The translations under genes were made by a program, and so were the position numbers. Source: Lactococcus termiticola (lineage in GTDB: Bacteria > Bacillota > Bacilli > Lactobacillales > Streptococcaceae). From it: 64,000 nt of DNA. This document shows positions 37,004 through 46,140 of the stretch, piece by piece. The notes beneath the pieces were generated by a model. It saw nothing but the letters and a program-made list of their open reading frames with translations, made no database searches and was not told the DNA's origin. The number at the start of each line of letters is the position of its first letter. Position 1 is the stretch's first letter. Location of the stretch: assembly GCF_003116835.1 (NCBI RefSeq), contig NZ_BFFO01000001.1, positions 62,001 to 126,000 of the forward strand, in the 5' to 3' direction.

Positions 37004-37098
37004 CGGATGCAAGCTTCGCTTGCTTTATCTGCAGATTAATACGCATTCTGGTCGCAAACGAATGATGCGAACTGCGTTCGCTTTATCTGCAGATTAAT
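37004..37098 (-). repeat. Two tandem hairpin units in the rplK-rplA leader
   Basis: CTTTATCTGCAGATTAAT occurs at 37023-37040 and 37081-37098 (58-bp period). Each is preceded by a 5-bp hairpin, CAAGC/GCTTG in the first and CGAAC/GTTCG in the second, so the arms changed but stayed complementary. The pair lies in the mRNA between the two ribosomal genes. Confidence 0.6.
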
Positions 37099-37116
37099 TG
37101 CTCACTTCAATCGCAA

Positions 37117-37542
37117 TTAACCTTCAACAACAAATCCCATAGATTTTGCAGTACCTTCGATCATAGACACGGCAGCGTCAAGTGAGCCGGCGTTCAAGTC
37201 TTCCATCTTAGTGTTTGCAATTTCTTCAAGTTGTGCACGTGTAACAGTCGCAACTTTGACCTTGTTAGGTTCACCAGAACCTTTGTCAACTTTAGCGGCT
37301 TTCTTCAAAAGCACAGCTGCTGGAGGAGTTTTTGTGATAAATGTGAATGATTTATCTTCATAAACTGAGATAACAACTGGAATAAGCATTCCTGCTTGGT
37401 CAGCAGTACGTGCGTTGAATTCCTTTGTGAATCCCATGATGTTGATACCTGCTTGACCCAAAGCTGGACCAACTGGTGGAGCTGGTGTTGCTTTACCGGC
37501 AGGAATTTGCAATTTAACGATTTTGTCTACTTCTTTAGCCAC
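37117..37542 (-). CDS. rplK: Ribosomal protein L11
   Basis: 141 residues, the standard length, from a GTG at 37542 behind AAGGAG (8 nt spacing). [20 protein letters not shown] is the RNA-binding N-terminus. Part of the GTPase-associated centre of 50S. No ATG gives a sensible start; the longer frame to 37665 runs into the promoter. Confidence 0.97.
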   Translation of the reverse strand: MAKEVDKIVKLQIPAGKATPAPPVGPALGQAGINIMGFTKEFNARTADQAGMLIPVVISVYEDKSFTFITKTPPAAVLLKKAAKVDKGSGEPNKVKVATVTRAQLEEIANTKMEDLNAGSLDAAVSMIEGTAKSMGFVVEG

Positions 37543-37635
37543 GATAAATTTCTCCTTATATAGTTTGTTCGTGATGTGGTCATTGATTTTCTTTTGAAAA
37601 TCTTCCACGCATGCATGCAAAAAGCATACCAGAAT

Positions 37636-37665
37636 ATTATAGCAAAAAGCTTGACGGCTTGTCAA
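37636..37665 (-). promoter_or_regulatory. rplK-rplA promoter
   Basis: On the minus strand TTGACA (37660-37665), 18 bp, TATAAT (37636-37641), with TGC before the -10. The -35 lies inside the terminator hairpin next to it, so upstream transcription ends where this begins. Confidence 0.75.
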
Positions 37666-37675
37666 GCTTTTTTTA
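37644..37675. terminator. Bidirectional-type terminator before rplK
   Basis: AAAAAGCTTGAC and GTCAAGCTTTTT pair around GGCTT (37644-37672). It ends transcription coming from the murF operon. Confidence 0.75.
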
Positions 37676-37685
37676 TTTTGGGTAT

Positions 37686-37746
37686 GTGTCCGTATTTTAG
37701 TTAGAGTCTGTTTTACTCATAAGAGTCTAACTAACTTCGGGACACT
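37686..37746. repeat. 61-bp imperfect inverted repeat after the murF operon
   Basis: GTGTCCG...TTAGTTAGAGTCT and its partner AGAGTCTAACTAA...GGGACAC face each other around GTTTTACTCATA. It may be a decayed IS end pair or MITE; no flanking duplication is clear. Confidence 0.4.
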
Positions 37747-37749
37747 TAG

Positions 37750-38985
37750 TTATTTTTCAAGTAAATCCTGATCCAGCTTTAATGACACCTGTGCAACACC
37801 ATCCGCTGTAGGCAATCCGGCCTGAGCATAGGTATCCCAGTTGAGGCCAGTTGGAAGTGTTGATTTCCCAGAAATGGTAATCGCTGCAGGACTTAATACA
37901 CCGTCCCATTTTGCATCGAGACCGACCCAGTCGTTTGATGTGTCGTCCCAGGCGGTCATCCCTTTGGTCGTGGTGACAACGTCCTTAAATTCTGCATTGA
38001 CAACGTCATTTCTTACTCTTGCTGAGCCACCTACATTACCGATGAGGAAATAATTTCCTTTTTCCGTCCCATCTTCTGGAACGACATAATGGCCTCTGAA
38101 GGGAGCTGCTGCCGTTGAGATGAGCTGGCCATCCACATAGAAGGCAACCGCATCACTCACAGGATAATAGGCAATCTTAATATGGAACCATTGGTTAAGG
38201 GCCGCCAGCTTATAGCCCCGATAAATATGGCTTGAACCATCGATGTCTTCACTCATGAAGACCGCCTTTTTCCTATAAATCCCTCCTGACAGATTGGAAT
38301 AGCTGTCGTATTGGATTCCGAAGCTTACAGCCTGCTCTCCCGAGCCATTCAGTGTGAACTTGGCATGATAGCCTGTCCCCGAGCCATTTAATCGGACATC
38401 TCCCTCCATAGAGGCAGCTTCCTCGCCTTTAATGGCTGGGCTATTGTGCAGGGCAGGATTAACTGCATACCAGGCAACACCTTCATAGGTCCAGCCACCG
38501 GTCGCTACCAGTGTATCGCGTTCATTTTTACTCAGCGTCTCAAAGTGGGCCCCAACACCAGCATCAGGATTGAACATCCGGTAGACAGGATATTCATCAC
38601 TCGCTGCTGAATAAAAGGCAATGCCTTCATTCTTCCACTTTTGCTTTGTCAGGACCTTGATTTCATTGCTCCCTGATGTATAGACGTGTTCGCCTGATTT
38701 AGGATTGTAAATCCGGTAAATGGCCTCTGTTGACTTCGTCGGAGCTGTCCAGGCCTCCCCTTCTTGCTTCCAATCTTTAGAGAGCTTAGGCAAATTCTTA
38801 TATTCATACTGGTCTTTTGTAAAAATGTGCTCATTGTTTTTCTTATTGTAGAGACGATAAATTTTTACAGTAGTAAAGCTATCCGCATGGCTGACATGAG
38901 CTGTGGCGTAGCTCATCCCAAGCACTAGGGCAAGGCCAGAGATGATAAAAGTGAGCTGTGATTTCCTAGTCCTCATCGACTTCAT
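37750..38985 (-). CDS. Secreted protein with DUF5648-type repeats and a LamG-like domain
   Basis: 411 residues. Signal peptide about 1-34 (LTFIISGLALVLGMSYATAH). Three units of about 45 residues (IYRLYNKKNNEHIFT, IYRIYNPKSGEHVYT, VYRMFNPDAGVGAHFET, each ending in W..EG.A(F/W)Y) match the carbohydrate-associated YRxYN repeat (DUF5648). The C-terminal half looks like a concanavalin/LamG fold (FHIKIAYYPVSDAVAFYVDG). Probably binds wall or glycan polymers (inference). Its ATG overlaps the murF stop, so it is made with MurF. The same repeats occur in the broken NlpC/P60 gene at 60 kb. Confidence 0.75.
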   Translation of the reverse strand: MKSMRTRKSQLTFIISGLALVLGMSYATAHVSHADSFTTVKIYRLYNKKNNEHIFTKDQYEYKNLPKLSKDWKQEGEAWTAPTKSTEAIYRIYNPKSGEHVYTSGSNEIKVLTKQKWKNEGIAFYSAASDEYPVYRMFNPDAGVGAHFETLSKNERDTLVATGGWTYEGVAWYAVNPALHNSPAIKGEEAASMEGDVRLNGSGTGYHAKFTLNGSGEQAVSFGIQYDSYSNLSGGIYRKKAVFMSEDIDGSSHIYRGYKLAALNQWFHIKIAYYPVSDAVAFYVDGQLISTAAAPFRGHYVVPEDGTEKGNYFLIGNVGGSARVRNDVVNAEFKDVVTTTKGMTAWDDTSNDWVGLDAKWDGVLSPAAITISGKSTLPTGLNWDTYAQAGLPTADGVAQVSLKLDQDLLEK

Positions 38986-40316
38986 TCTTCTTTGTTTTTC
39001 TCCAATAATTCTATCAGTGAAGCCAGATTCATACTGTTTGAGCCCTTCAAGAGAATTTGATCCCTCGGAGAAAGACTTGACTGAACAGCTTCACACATGT
39101 CATCAAAATCTCGAAAATGTTTCGCAGATTTCATATTCTTAATTGTATCATATAATTCACCCATATGCTCACCAAAAAGAAAAATTTCGTCAAGAATATT
39201 AAAGTCAAGCGACTCAGCAATCCCCATATGAAGCTCATCTGCCCTAGGCCCGAGCTCTAGCATATCCGCCAAGACCACAAGCTTCCGCCCTCCCTCATTT
39301 TTAGGAATTGCCTGAAAGGTCTCCAAAATCAACTTCATGGCCGTTGGATTGGCATTGTAGACATCTGAGAGGATGTCCGCTCCATTCGCGGCCTTCTTCC
39401 ATTCTGTCCGGTTGCGGGTCAGCTCGACAGTCTCGAGGGCCTCTTTGATGGCGGTTGGGGCAACGCCATATTTTGTGCCGACATAGGCGGCCAGCATGGC
39501 ATTATCTGCATTAAAACGGCCAGGGGCGGGAAGTGTGATACTCTCATCCAGGAAGTTGACCGTAAAGGTCAGGGCCTCTTTTCGCTCGACCAGACTGGTC
39601 ACATAGAGGTCCTCGCCAGCTCCAAAGCGGCTAATCTTCTGATTTTCTGGGATATAGGGATTGATAATCTTGTCTGCCGGTGCAATCAGCTCGCCGTGCA
39701 GGCCTGCTGTGATGCCCATCTTGCCCTTGGCAATGTTTTCCCGACTGCCCATAAACTCAAGGTGGGCCTCGCCAATCAGCGTGATGACAGCCAACTCAGG
39801 CTTAGCAAGCTCTGAGAGAAAGTCGATGTCGCCAGGATGGTCCATACCCATCTCAAGGACCAGCATCTCCGTGTCATCTGGCATGGCGAGCACCGTATAA
39901 GGCAGGCCAATCTCATTGTTGTGATTGCCTTGGGTCTTATAAGTTTTGAACTTTTTAGAAAGGACAGCTGCAATCATGTCCTTGGTCGTGGTCTTGCCGT
40001 TTGAGCCCGTCACAGCGACAACAGGGACCTGGGTCTTTTCAAGATAATAGGCCGCAAGCTTCTGGAAGGCAGTCAGGGCATCGTCAACCAGGAGGTGGGG
40101 CTCGTCAACTGGGTGCTCAGCAAAAGTGATGAGGGCCCCATTTTCAAAGGCGACCGGGATAAAGTCATGGCCGTCTCTGGCCCCCTTGAGGGGAAGAAAG
40201 AGGTCTCCCGGCTGAATCAGCCGGCTGTCAAACTCGATTTTATTGATGGGAGCGTCGATTAGGATTTCATTTTTAGCTCCGACCACTGTTGCGATTTCTT
40301 TTACTGATAATTTCAT
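38982..40316 (-). CDS. murF: UDP-MurNAc-tripeptide--D-Ala-D-Ala ligase
   Basis: 444 residues from the ATG at 40316. VVAVTGSNGKTTTKDMIAAV (about 100-119) is the Mur ligase P-loop; NNEIGLPYTVL and the C-terminal domain fit MurF. Adds D-Ala-D-Ala to the peptidoglycan precursor; Ddl, which makes that dipeptide, is encoded next upstream. TATAAT lies 7 nt before the ATG with TGC in front and no ribosome site: likely leaderless. The frame extending to 40367 is an artefact of the promoter region. Confidence 0.95.
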   Translation of the reverse strand: MKLSVKEIATVVGAKNEILIDAPINKIEFDSRLIQPGDLFLPLKGARDGHDFIPVAFENGALITFAEHPVDEPHLLVDDALTAFQKLAAYYLEKTQVPVVAVTGSNGKTTTKDMIAAVLSKKFKTYKTQGNHNNEIGLPYTVLAMPDDTEMLVLEMGMDHPGDIDFLSELAKPELAVITLIGEAHLEFMGSRENIAKGKMGITAGLHGELIAPADKIINPYIPENQKISRFGAGEDLYVTSLVERKEALTFTVNFLDESITLPAPGRFNADNAMLAAYVGTKYGVAPTAIKEALETVELTRNRTEWKKAANGADILSDVYNANPTAMKLILETFQAIPKNEGGRKLVVLADMLELGPRADELHMGIAESLDFNILDEIFLFGEHMGELYDTIKNMKSAKHFRDFDDMCEAVQSSLSPRDQILLKGSNSMNLASLIELLEKNKEE

Positions 40317-40341
40317 AATCTTAATTATAGCAAAAAAATGT

Positions 40342-40790
40342 CCGGGGGACATTTTTTCTTCTCTCACAGAATGCTGCTATTACTCAACTTCATGAAGCAT
40401 TAGGGTCTCTAAACCCAACAAAAAAAACTGAGCTCTTTGAGAATTTTAGAAGAGAACACCTCATTGACATGACCTGACATGGCCGGGGGACATTTTTTCT
40501 TTTCTCACAGAATGCTGCTATTACTCAACTTCATGAAGCATTGGAGTCTCTAAACCCAACAAAAAAAACTGAGCTCTTTGAGAATTTTAGAAAAGAGCAT
40601 CTCATTGACATGACCTGACATGGCCGGGGGACATTTTTTCTTCTCTCACAAAGAGCTGTTATTACCCCACTTCATGAAGCTTTGGAGTCTCTAAACCCAA
40701 CAAAAAAAAACTGAGCTCTTTGAGAATTTTAGAAAAGAGCAGCTCATTGACATGGCCTGACATGGCCGGCGAACATTTTTTCTTCTCTTT
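40342..40790. repeat. Tandem 141-bp repeat, 3.2 copies, between ddl and murF
   Basis: Units start at 40342, 40483, 40624 and 40766 (partial), each beginning CCGGGGGACATTTTTTC (the last CCGGCGAAC). They are about 95% alike by eye. On the plus strand every unit keeps one open frame (QNAAITQLHEALESLNPTKK, then TELFENFR..., ending IDMT-stop), as expected if the unit came from the 3' end of a gene. No start codon or ribosome site precedes it. This fills the 40317-40846 gap. Confidence 0.85.
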
Positions 40791-40846
40791 ATCAGCCTTG
40801 AAGACGAGGCCTATTTACCATGGAGCAGGGCATAAAAAAAGCCATC

Positions 40847-41902
40847 TCACAAGAGATGAGCTTCCCGATTTTCAAAGGCTTCTTTGGCCAGCTCGACCAG
40901 CTCTGTGAGGAGGTCTGTCGTTGACAGGCCCATGTTTTCCCAGAGCATAGGATACATCGAAAAGGCTGTAAAGCCAGGGATGGCGTTGATTTCATTGAGG
41001 TAGATGTTATTTTCCGCATCGACAAAGAAGTCACAACGGGAGAGACCGCGGCCGGCTACGCCCTTGTAGGCAAGCTCGGCATAGTGACGGATTTCTTCGA
41101 CCAGCTCAGGGGCAATCTTGGCTGGGACGTCGATGGTCAGTGCATTGTTATTGTATTTTTCGTCGTAGTCGTAAAATGCCGAGGGGTTGCTGTTGGCCAC
41201 TTCGCCAGGCAGTGTAATTTTGACTTCACTGTTACCAAGGGCGGCACACTCGACCTCATGCGGGTTGACGACCCCTTCTTCGACAACAATCCGGTCATCG
41301 TATTTAGAAGCCAAATCAAGGGCTGACCGGAGTTCTCCAGCCTCATCGACCTTTGTGATACCAACGCTTGAGCCCATATTTGCCGGCTTAACAAAGACCG
41401 GATAGTTGAGCTTGGCATTGACCTCTTCTTCTGCCTTGACAAAATCTTGGCCTGGGTAAATCGCCACATATGGAACCTGCGGGATACCGAGGCTGCTAAA
41501 GATTTCCTTGGAAAGAATCTTATCCATCGTCGCTGCCGCAGACAGGATGCCGGGGCCGACATAAGCCAGCTTCATGATTTCTAAGAAGCCTTGAATCGAC
41601 CCATCTTCGCCCATGGGACCGTGGAGGACAGGAAAGACCACGGCTCCCTCTTCATAGATAGCTGAAGGCTGAATTTTTTCATGGTCTGCTGATGAGTCTT
41701 CATCCAAGAGCTTCATTTCAGGCGAAGGCTGGCTGTTAAAACGGGGACCTTGGATAAAGTCACCATTTTGTCGAATGAAGTAGGTCTTGACGTTGAACTT
41801 GTCGTAGTCGATTGCCGCTACCACATTGGTCGCACTCATGACAGAGACTTCTCGCTCTGCTGAACGTCCGCCGTATAATACAATGAGAGTTTCTTTTGAC
41901 AT
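40847..41902 (-). CDS. ddl: D-alanine--D-alanine ligase
   Basis: 351 residues with the ATP-grasp fold. LYGGRSAEREVSVMSA opens the family, HGPMGEDGSIQGF is the substrate loop and RCDFFVDAENNIYLNEINAIPGF contains metal ligands. The residue before SMYP is Phe (GFTAFSMYP), so the sequence is of the Phe-type D-Ala-D-Ala enzymes associated with vancomycin sensitivity only by family analogy. It starts 3 bp after recR. Confidence 0.96.
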   Translation of the reverse strand: MSKETLIVLYGGRSAEREVSVMSATNVVAAIDYDKFNVKTYFIRQNGDFIQGPRFNSQPSPEMKLLDEDSSADHEKIQPSAIYEEGAVVFPVLHGPMGEDGSIQGFLEIMKLAYVGPGILSAAATMDKILSKEIFSSLGIPQVPYVAIYPGQDFVKAEEEVNAKLNYPVFVKPANMGSSVGITKVDEAGELRSALDLASKYDDRIVVEEGVVNPHEVECAALGNSEVKITLPGEVANSNPSAFYDYDEKYNNNALTIDVPAKIAPELVEEIRHYAELAYKGVAGRGLSRCDFFVDAENNIYLNEINAIPGFTAFSMYPMLWENMGLSTTDLLTELVELAKEAFENREAHLL

Positions 41903-41905
41903 TCC

Positions 41906-42505
41906 TTAAATTTCCATTCTATTTTCTACTGCCTTTGATAATGTCACTTCATCAGCGTACTCGATGTCACTGCCGACCGCAAGGCCACGGGCCAAGCGGG
42001 TCACCTTGATACCGGCCGGCTTGATCATCCGGGCCAGGTACATGGCTGTTGCTTCGCCGTCGCTTGTGGCATTGGTCGCAATGATAACCTCTTGAACACT
42101 GCTGTCCATGAGCCGGGTAATCAGGCTCTTGACATTGATTTCATCGGGGCTGATGCCGTTCATCGGGCTGATGGTCCCGTGGAGGACGTGGTAAAGCCCT
42201 CGGTACTCCCGAATTTTCTCCATGGCCAGGACATCTTTTGATTCTTCAACGACCAGGATAGTTGACTTGTCCCGGCCTTCGTCTGAGCAGATGTCGCAGG
42301 GGTCAGCCTCTGTCAAATTACCACAGACTGAGCAAAAACTCAGGTCCCGCTTGGCAGATAAGAGATTGGCCGCAAACTCATTGACATCCTGGTCCTCCAT
42401 GCCAATGACATGAAAGGCCATCCGAGTCGCTGACTTTTGACCGATACCAGGGAGCTTGGAGAAGCTCTCAATCAATTTTGCAATGGGTTCTGGATAATAG
42501 ACCAT
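41906..42505 (-). CDS. recR: Recombination mediator RecR
   Basis: 199 residues. Helix-hairpin-helix [15 protein letters not shown] (18-32), four-Cys zinc motif [16 protein letters not shown] (57-72) and a Toprim domain [15 protein letters not shown]. Works with RecO/RecF in loading RecA. A TGCTATAAT promoter lies at 42536-42543, 30 nt before the ATG. Confidence 0.96.
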   Translation of the reverse strand: MVYYPEPIAKLIESFSKLPGIGQKSATRMAFHVIGMEDQDVNEFAANLLSAKRDLSFCSVCGNLTEADPCDICSDEGRDKSTILVVEESKDVLAMEKIREYRGLYHVLHGTISPMNGISPDEINVKSLITRLMDSSVQEVIIATNATSDGEATAMYLARMIKPAGIKVTRLARGLAVGSDIEYADEVTLSKAVENRMEI

Positions 42506-42591
42506 GGGACCTGACTTTCTTGAAATGCTTTGTATATTATAGCATTTTTTAGGAGGATTTTTTCAACTCTTAATCCAAAGGCAAGCAAAAT

Positions 42592-42613
42592 AAAAAACCA
42601 CGATGGGGTGGTT
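42592..42613 (-). terminator. Intrinsic terminator of pbp2B
   Basis: AACCAC/GTGGTT hairpin followed on the minus strand by TTTTTT. Confidence 0.8.
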
Positions 42614-42616
42614 ATT

Positions 42617-44764
42617 TTATTTGAAGCCATACATCTGTTGATAGAGTGACACGATGTCATTCGTGACATATTGGGCCATCTCAGTCGTAACACCTCCATC
42701 TTTGACGGTGGTATTAGGAATCATGATACCGACTGAAATCTGCGGGTTATTCGTTGGTGCATAGGCGACAACGTTGTTGACAGTCACGGTCTGCAGGGCT
42801 CCGGATGGCGTCACAACATTGGTCTGTGAGGTACCGGTCTTGGCAGAGACTGAGACAGGTGCCTGTCTCATATAGTAACCGGTCGCCCCGTAGTGGCCTT
42901 CGAGCATGTCGTTCGCATGGACAACTTGATAGAGTCCCTGCTGGATGACATCCATGTTTTCTGAGGAAATATCGACCTTGCCTTCAACCTTCGGCTGTAC
43001 GGTTTGTACAGACTTGCCGAGGCCTCCTGTGGCGTTGGTGTCATGGATACTGTCAACGATATGAGGAGCCAGGCGATTTCCGTTATTGGCGAGTGTGGTC
43101 GCATAGGTCGCGAGTTGTAAAGGTGTATAGTTGTCAAACTGACCAAAGGCTTCAAAGAGCAGATTGGAGATGTTGGCATTGGCGTCCTTAGTCGGCGTGA
43201 TGTAGCCGGTAGATTCGCCTGGGACATCAAAGCCTGTGCTGGTGCCAAGGCCGTAAGAAGCGTAGGCTGACCGTAATTGATTGTAGACCTGGTCAACCTT
43301 GGCCTTGTCATCATTAAGGGTCATATGAGCCGTGTAGGGCTGTCCCAGCATTCTGAGGGCAACCTGGACCATATAGGTATTAGAAGAGTACTCCAGGGCC
43401 TGGACAGCAGTGATGGGCAGTGCTCCATTGGTAAACCAAGACTCGATTGGCGAAGAATCGCCAAAGATAATCGGCTGGTCATCCAGGACCTGATTGCCAG
43501 AGATAGCCCCAGACTTCCATCCTGCGGTCAGTGTCGCCGGCTTGACGACAGAGCCTGGTGGGAAGACGCTCTGGAAGGTGGCGTTGGTATCCTTCTTGGT
43601 CTCGCCTGTGTTGGCGTCTCGGTCAAGACCTGACAGGGCGAGGATTCCGCCGGTCTTGGCATCCATGACGACGGCATAGGCTCCGGTATTGTACTGGCCA
43701 AAGCCTTCGCCAAGCATCTTGTTCAGCTCTGTCTGGAGGATATTATCCACACCGTTTTGGAAATCAAGATTGACAGTCAGCTTGAGACTATCCCCCTGCT
43801 TGCCGGCTTGAGTCACCTTGGTGCCTGTGATATTGCCCGTTTTATCGGTTTCTACCTTGGAAATCTCATGAGTCCCCTGCAGGTATTTTTCATAGCTTTC
43901 TTCAAGATAGGCTGTCCCGACCCGGTCATTGCGTTGGTAACCCTGCTCCAGATACTTGTCCAAAAGATTGGATGGGATCCCGGTCTTTTGGCTGGTCACA
44001 GTCCCAAGGAGACTAGTCAGAGCGTTATCAGCATAAGAACGATCCCAGCTGGTTCCGATAGAAATACCGGGCAGTGAGCCCTCCCGCTCGCCGATGGCTG
44101 CCTGCTGCTCTGGCGTGATATTGCCGGCTGCAATAGTCGTCGTATTGTAGAGGGAAGTCCCGTTCATTTCCTTAAAGAGCTTGGCGGCAAAGGTCTGCTG
44201 GTCGTTAAAGTTAATGTCAGCATCTGTGACCTTGTCCAGCTCCAGATCATAAATCTTAGCCTGGGTCAGCTGGTTGCCGTTCTTGTCTTTGAGTTCCTTG
44301 TCAGAAAGCAGTTGATAAGTCTTTTTAAGATTGGCCTTGTCAGCTAAGTAGTAGTCTTTTTTATCACGCTCTGTGAGCTTGCCGTTGACCAGGTCACTCG
44401 GAATCATGGTCGAGAGTTGGTCAGCCACCGCCCGCATGCCATCTGCTGTGACCTGATTGCCTCGGGTATAGAGGATGGCTTGTGATGGAGCCGTCATCGC
44501 CAGTGGCTTGCCGGTCGCATCATAGATGTTTCCACGGGGGGCTCCCTGGACGATCTTCAACGTGCTGGCCCCTCCTGTGAATTGCTTTTGATAAAAGGCC
44601 TGATTGTGAATCTGCATGCTGTAGAGCTTGCCGATAAGAATCAAAAATAAAATGGCGATAATAAAAAAGAGGAGCTTTACCCGATTAGCCCTGACCTTAT
44701 GAGGGTTATTCATCTGTTTTTTCTGCTCCGGCCTTCTTTCACGCCGTGATTGCTTTTCTTCCAT
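42617..44764 (-). CDS. pbp2B: Class B penicillin-binding protein 2B (transpeptidase)
   Basis: 715 residues from the ATG at 44764, behind ATCGGAG. Cytosolic basic start, one membrane anchor (about 37-57), PBP dimerisation domain, then transpeptidase domain with active Ser in PPGSVVKPAT (SxxK), SSNTYM (SxN) and KTGTSQT (KTG). Makes cross-links for side-wall growth or septum. Its promoter TGCTAAAAT (about 44811) gives a leader of about 45 nt with a hairpin TTTGCCG/CGGCAAA (44781-44799). An ATG at 44797 would sit in that hairpin and is rejected. Confidence 0.95.
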   Translation of the reverse strand: MEEKQSRRERRPEQKKQMNNPHKVRANRVKLLFFIIAILFLILIGKLYSMQIHNQAFYQKQFTGGASTLKIVQGAPRGNIYDATGKPLAMTAPSQAILYTRGNQVTADGMRAVADQLSTMIPSDLVNGKLTERDKKDYYLADKANLKKTYQLLSDKELKDKNGNQLTQAKIYDLELDKVTDADINFNDQQTFAAKLFKEMNGTSLYNTTTIAAGNITPEQQAAIGEREGSLPGISIGTSWDRSYADNALTSLLGTVTSQKTGIPSNLLDKYLEQGYQRNDRVGTAYLEESYEKYLQGTHEISKVETDKTGNITGTKVTQAGKQGDSLKLTVNLDFQNGVDNILQTELNKMLGEGFGQYNTGAYAVVMDAKTGGILALSGLDRDANTGETKKDTNATFQSVFPPGSVVKPATLTAGWKSGAISGNQVLDDQPIIFGDSSPIESWFTNGALPITAVQALEYSSNTYMVQVALRMLGQPYTAHMTLNDDKAKVDQVYNQLRSAYASYGLGTSTGFDVPGESTGYITPTKDANANISNLLFEAFGQFDNYTPLQLATYATTLANNGNRLAPHIVDSIHDTNATGGLGKSVQTVQPKVEGKVDISSENMDVIQQGLYQVVHANDMLEGHYGATGYYMRQAPVSVSAKTGTSQTNVVTPSGALQTVTVNNVVAYAPTNNPQISVGIMIPNTTVKDGGVTTEMAQYVTNDIVSLYQQMYGFK

Positions 44765-44927
44765 GACTTCTCCGATGTTTTTGCCGAAATCCGGCAAATC
44801 TTATGACATCTATTTTAGCACATTTCATTGAAATTTACCTTAGAATTTCTATAGTTTAAGTCTATCTAAAAGGCGGTCTATTGGCAAATGAAATGAAAAA
44901 AGCTGGAGAGGTTTTTTCTTCTCTTTG

Positions 44928-45070
44928 GGGCGTTGCGTTACAGTCTGCCCACCCTCTACTGGTGTGGCCCACAAGCAAAGCTTCGCTTTCATTGTTAACT
45001 GTCGAGCCCAAGGTCTCGCCAGTTGCCTTTTACACCACTAGAGGGTGACCAGACTGTAACTCCACTTGTG
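44928..45070 (+). repeat. Cloverleaf repeat copy 4A
   Basis: The outer stem pairs 44938-44967 (TTACAGTCTGCCCACCCTC...) with 45032-45059 over nearly 30 bp. Hairpin 1 is AAAGC/GCTTT; hairpin 2 is AACTGTCGAG/CTCGCCAGTT. Left end GGGGCGTTGCGTTACAG; right end AACTCCACTTGTGC. The 44765-45286 gap holds this copy, copy 4B and the pbp2B leader. Confidence 0.85.
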
Positions 45071-45120
45071 CTAAATATATGAATCTGTGGACCCGTCCAG
45101 TCCAACTCTGAAATTGGCAT

Positions 45121-45268
45121 GAGTGGAGTGCAAGAAAGCACAAAAAAAACGCCGTGAAAATAGGCAAATGGCGAGACCCAAAGGGGATCAACATTTAGCA
45201 ATGGAACGACAAAGTCGTTCGCTTGCGGCCTCACAGCGTTTTTGTGTGCTTTCTGGAACGAAACGGGC
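45121..45268 (-). repeat. Cloverleaf repeat copy 4B
   Basis: Reverse orientation. The outer stem pairs 45133-45157 (AGAAAGCACAAAAAAAACGC) with 45231-45254. Hairpin 1 is GAACGAC/GTCGTTC. Hairpin 2 is damaged (TCTCGCCATTT faces AATGTTGATC). It ends about 18 bp after the gpmA stop codon. Confidence 0.8.
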
Positions 45269-45286
45269 TAAATGCCCATCACAGAA

Positions 45287-45982
45287 TTATTTTTCTTCCA
45301 AATAATATTCTTTAACGATGTTCAATTTTTCATCGAATTCAAATACAAGCGGTGGGAAGTTAGGGATTTCAACATCCATGATTTCGTCGTCTGACAAGTT
45401 TTTGATGTGTTTTACAAGGGCGCGGATAGAGTTACCGTGAGCACCTACGAAGACGTTTTTGCCGTCCTTGAGTGATGGAGCGATTTGGTCTTCCCAGAAT
45501 GGCAAAGCACGTTCCAAAGTCACTTTCAAGTTTTCAGCATCAGGAATCATGCTATCTTCAAGTGAAGCGTAACGACGGTCGCTGTGAGCTGAGTGCTCAT
45601 CGTCTTTAGCCATTTCTGGTGGCAATGTATCATAGCTACGACGCCAGATGTGGACTTGGTCGTCACCGTATTGGGCAGCGGCATCAGCCTTGTTCAAGCC
45701 AGTCAAACCACCGTAGTGACGTTCGTTCAAACGCCAAGACTTAACAACTGGTACCCAGAGTTGGTCTGAGTATTCGAGTGCGTAGTTGGTTGTCTTGATG
45801 GCACGTTTCAACACTGAAGTGTAGGCAATGTCAAAGTCGATGCCTGCTTCTTTGATGAGTTTACCAGCATCTTTAGCTTGTTGAGTGCCTTTTTCTGAAA
45901 GGTCAACGTCAGCCCAACCTGTGAAGAGGTTAGCCAAGTTCCATTCTGATTCACCGTGACGTGCAAAAACTAATTTTACCAT
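45287..45982 (-). CDS. gpmA: 2,3-bisphosphoglycerate-dependent phosphoglycerate mutase
   Basis: 231 residues from the ATG at 45982, behind AAGGAG (9 nt). [12 protein letters not shown] has the phospho-accepting His; [15 protein letters not shown] and [11 protein letters not shown] are further active-site motifs. Glycolytic interconversion of 3- and 2-phosphoglycerate. Codons are highly biased, as expected for a highly expressed enzyme. Confidence 0.96.
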   Translation of the reverse strand: MVKLVFARHGESEWNLANLFTGWADVDLSEKGTQQAKDAGKLIKEAGIDFDIAYTSVLKRAIKTTNYALEYSDQLWVPVVKSWRLNERHYGGLTGLNKADAAAQYGDDQVHIWRRSYDTLPPEMAKDDEHSAHSDRRYASLEDSMIPDAENLKVTLERALPFWEDQIAPSLKDGKNVFVGAHGNSIRALVKHIKNLSDDEIMDVEIPNFPPLVFEFDEKLNIVKEYYLEEK

Positions 45983-46104
45983 GAAGGTTTTCTCCTTAAT
46001 TTTGTTCAAGATTTTACATTCTCTAGTTTACACTATTTCTTGGTTTTTTTCTAGTTTTTAGGCTACTGAGCCCTTCCGCCGGGGAAAGCCAAATTTATCG
46101 AAAA

Positions 46105-46130
46105 CTAAAAAAGAAAGCTTCTGCCTTCTT
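46105..46130 (-). terminator. Intrinsic terminator of the LysR gene
   Basis: AAGAAGGC/GCTTTCTT hairpin around AGAA, then TTTTTTAG on the minus strand. Confidence 0.65.
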
Positions 46131-46140
46131 CATTAACTGC

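Noticed and set aside
37117-37665. Long N-terminal form of L11
   Set aside because: The extension crosses the promoter; the GTG at 37542 gives the standard length behind a strong ribosome site.
40483-40623. The 46-codon frame of the 141-bp repeat as an expressed gene
   Set aside because: It has no start codon or ribosome site; only the stop and tail are repeated.
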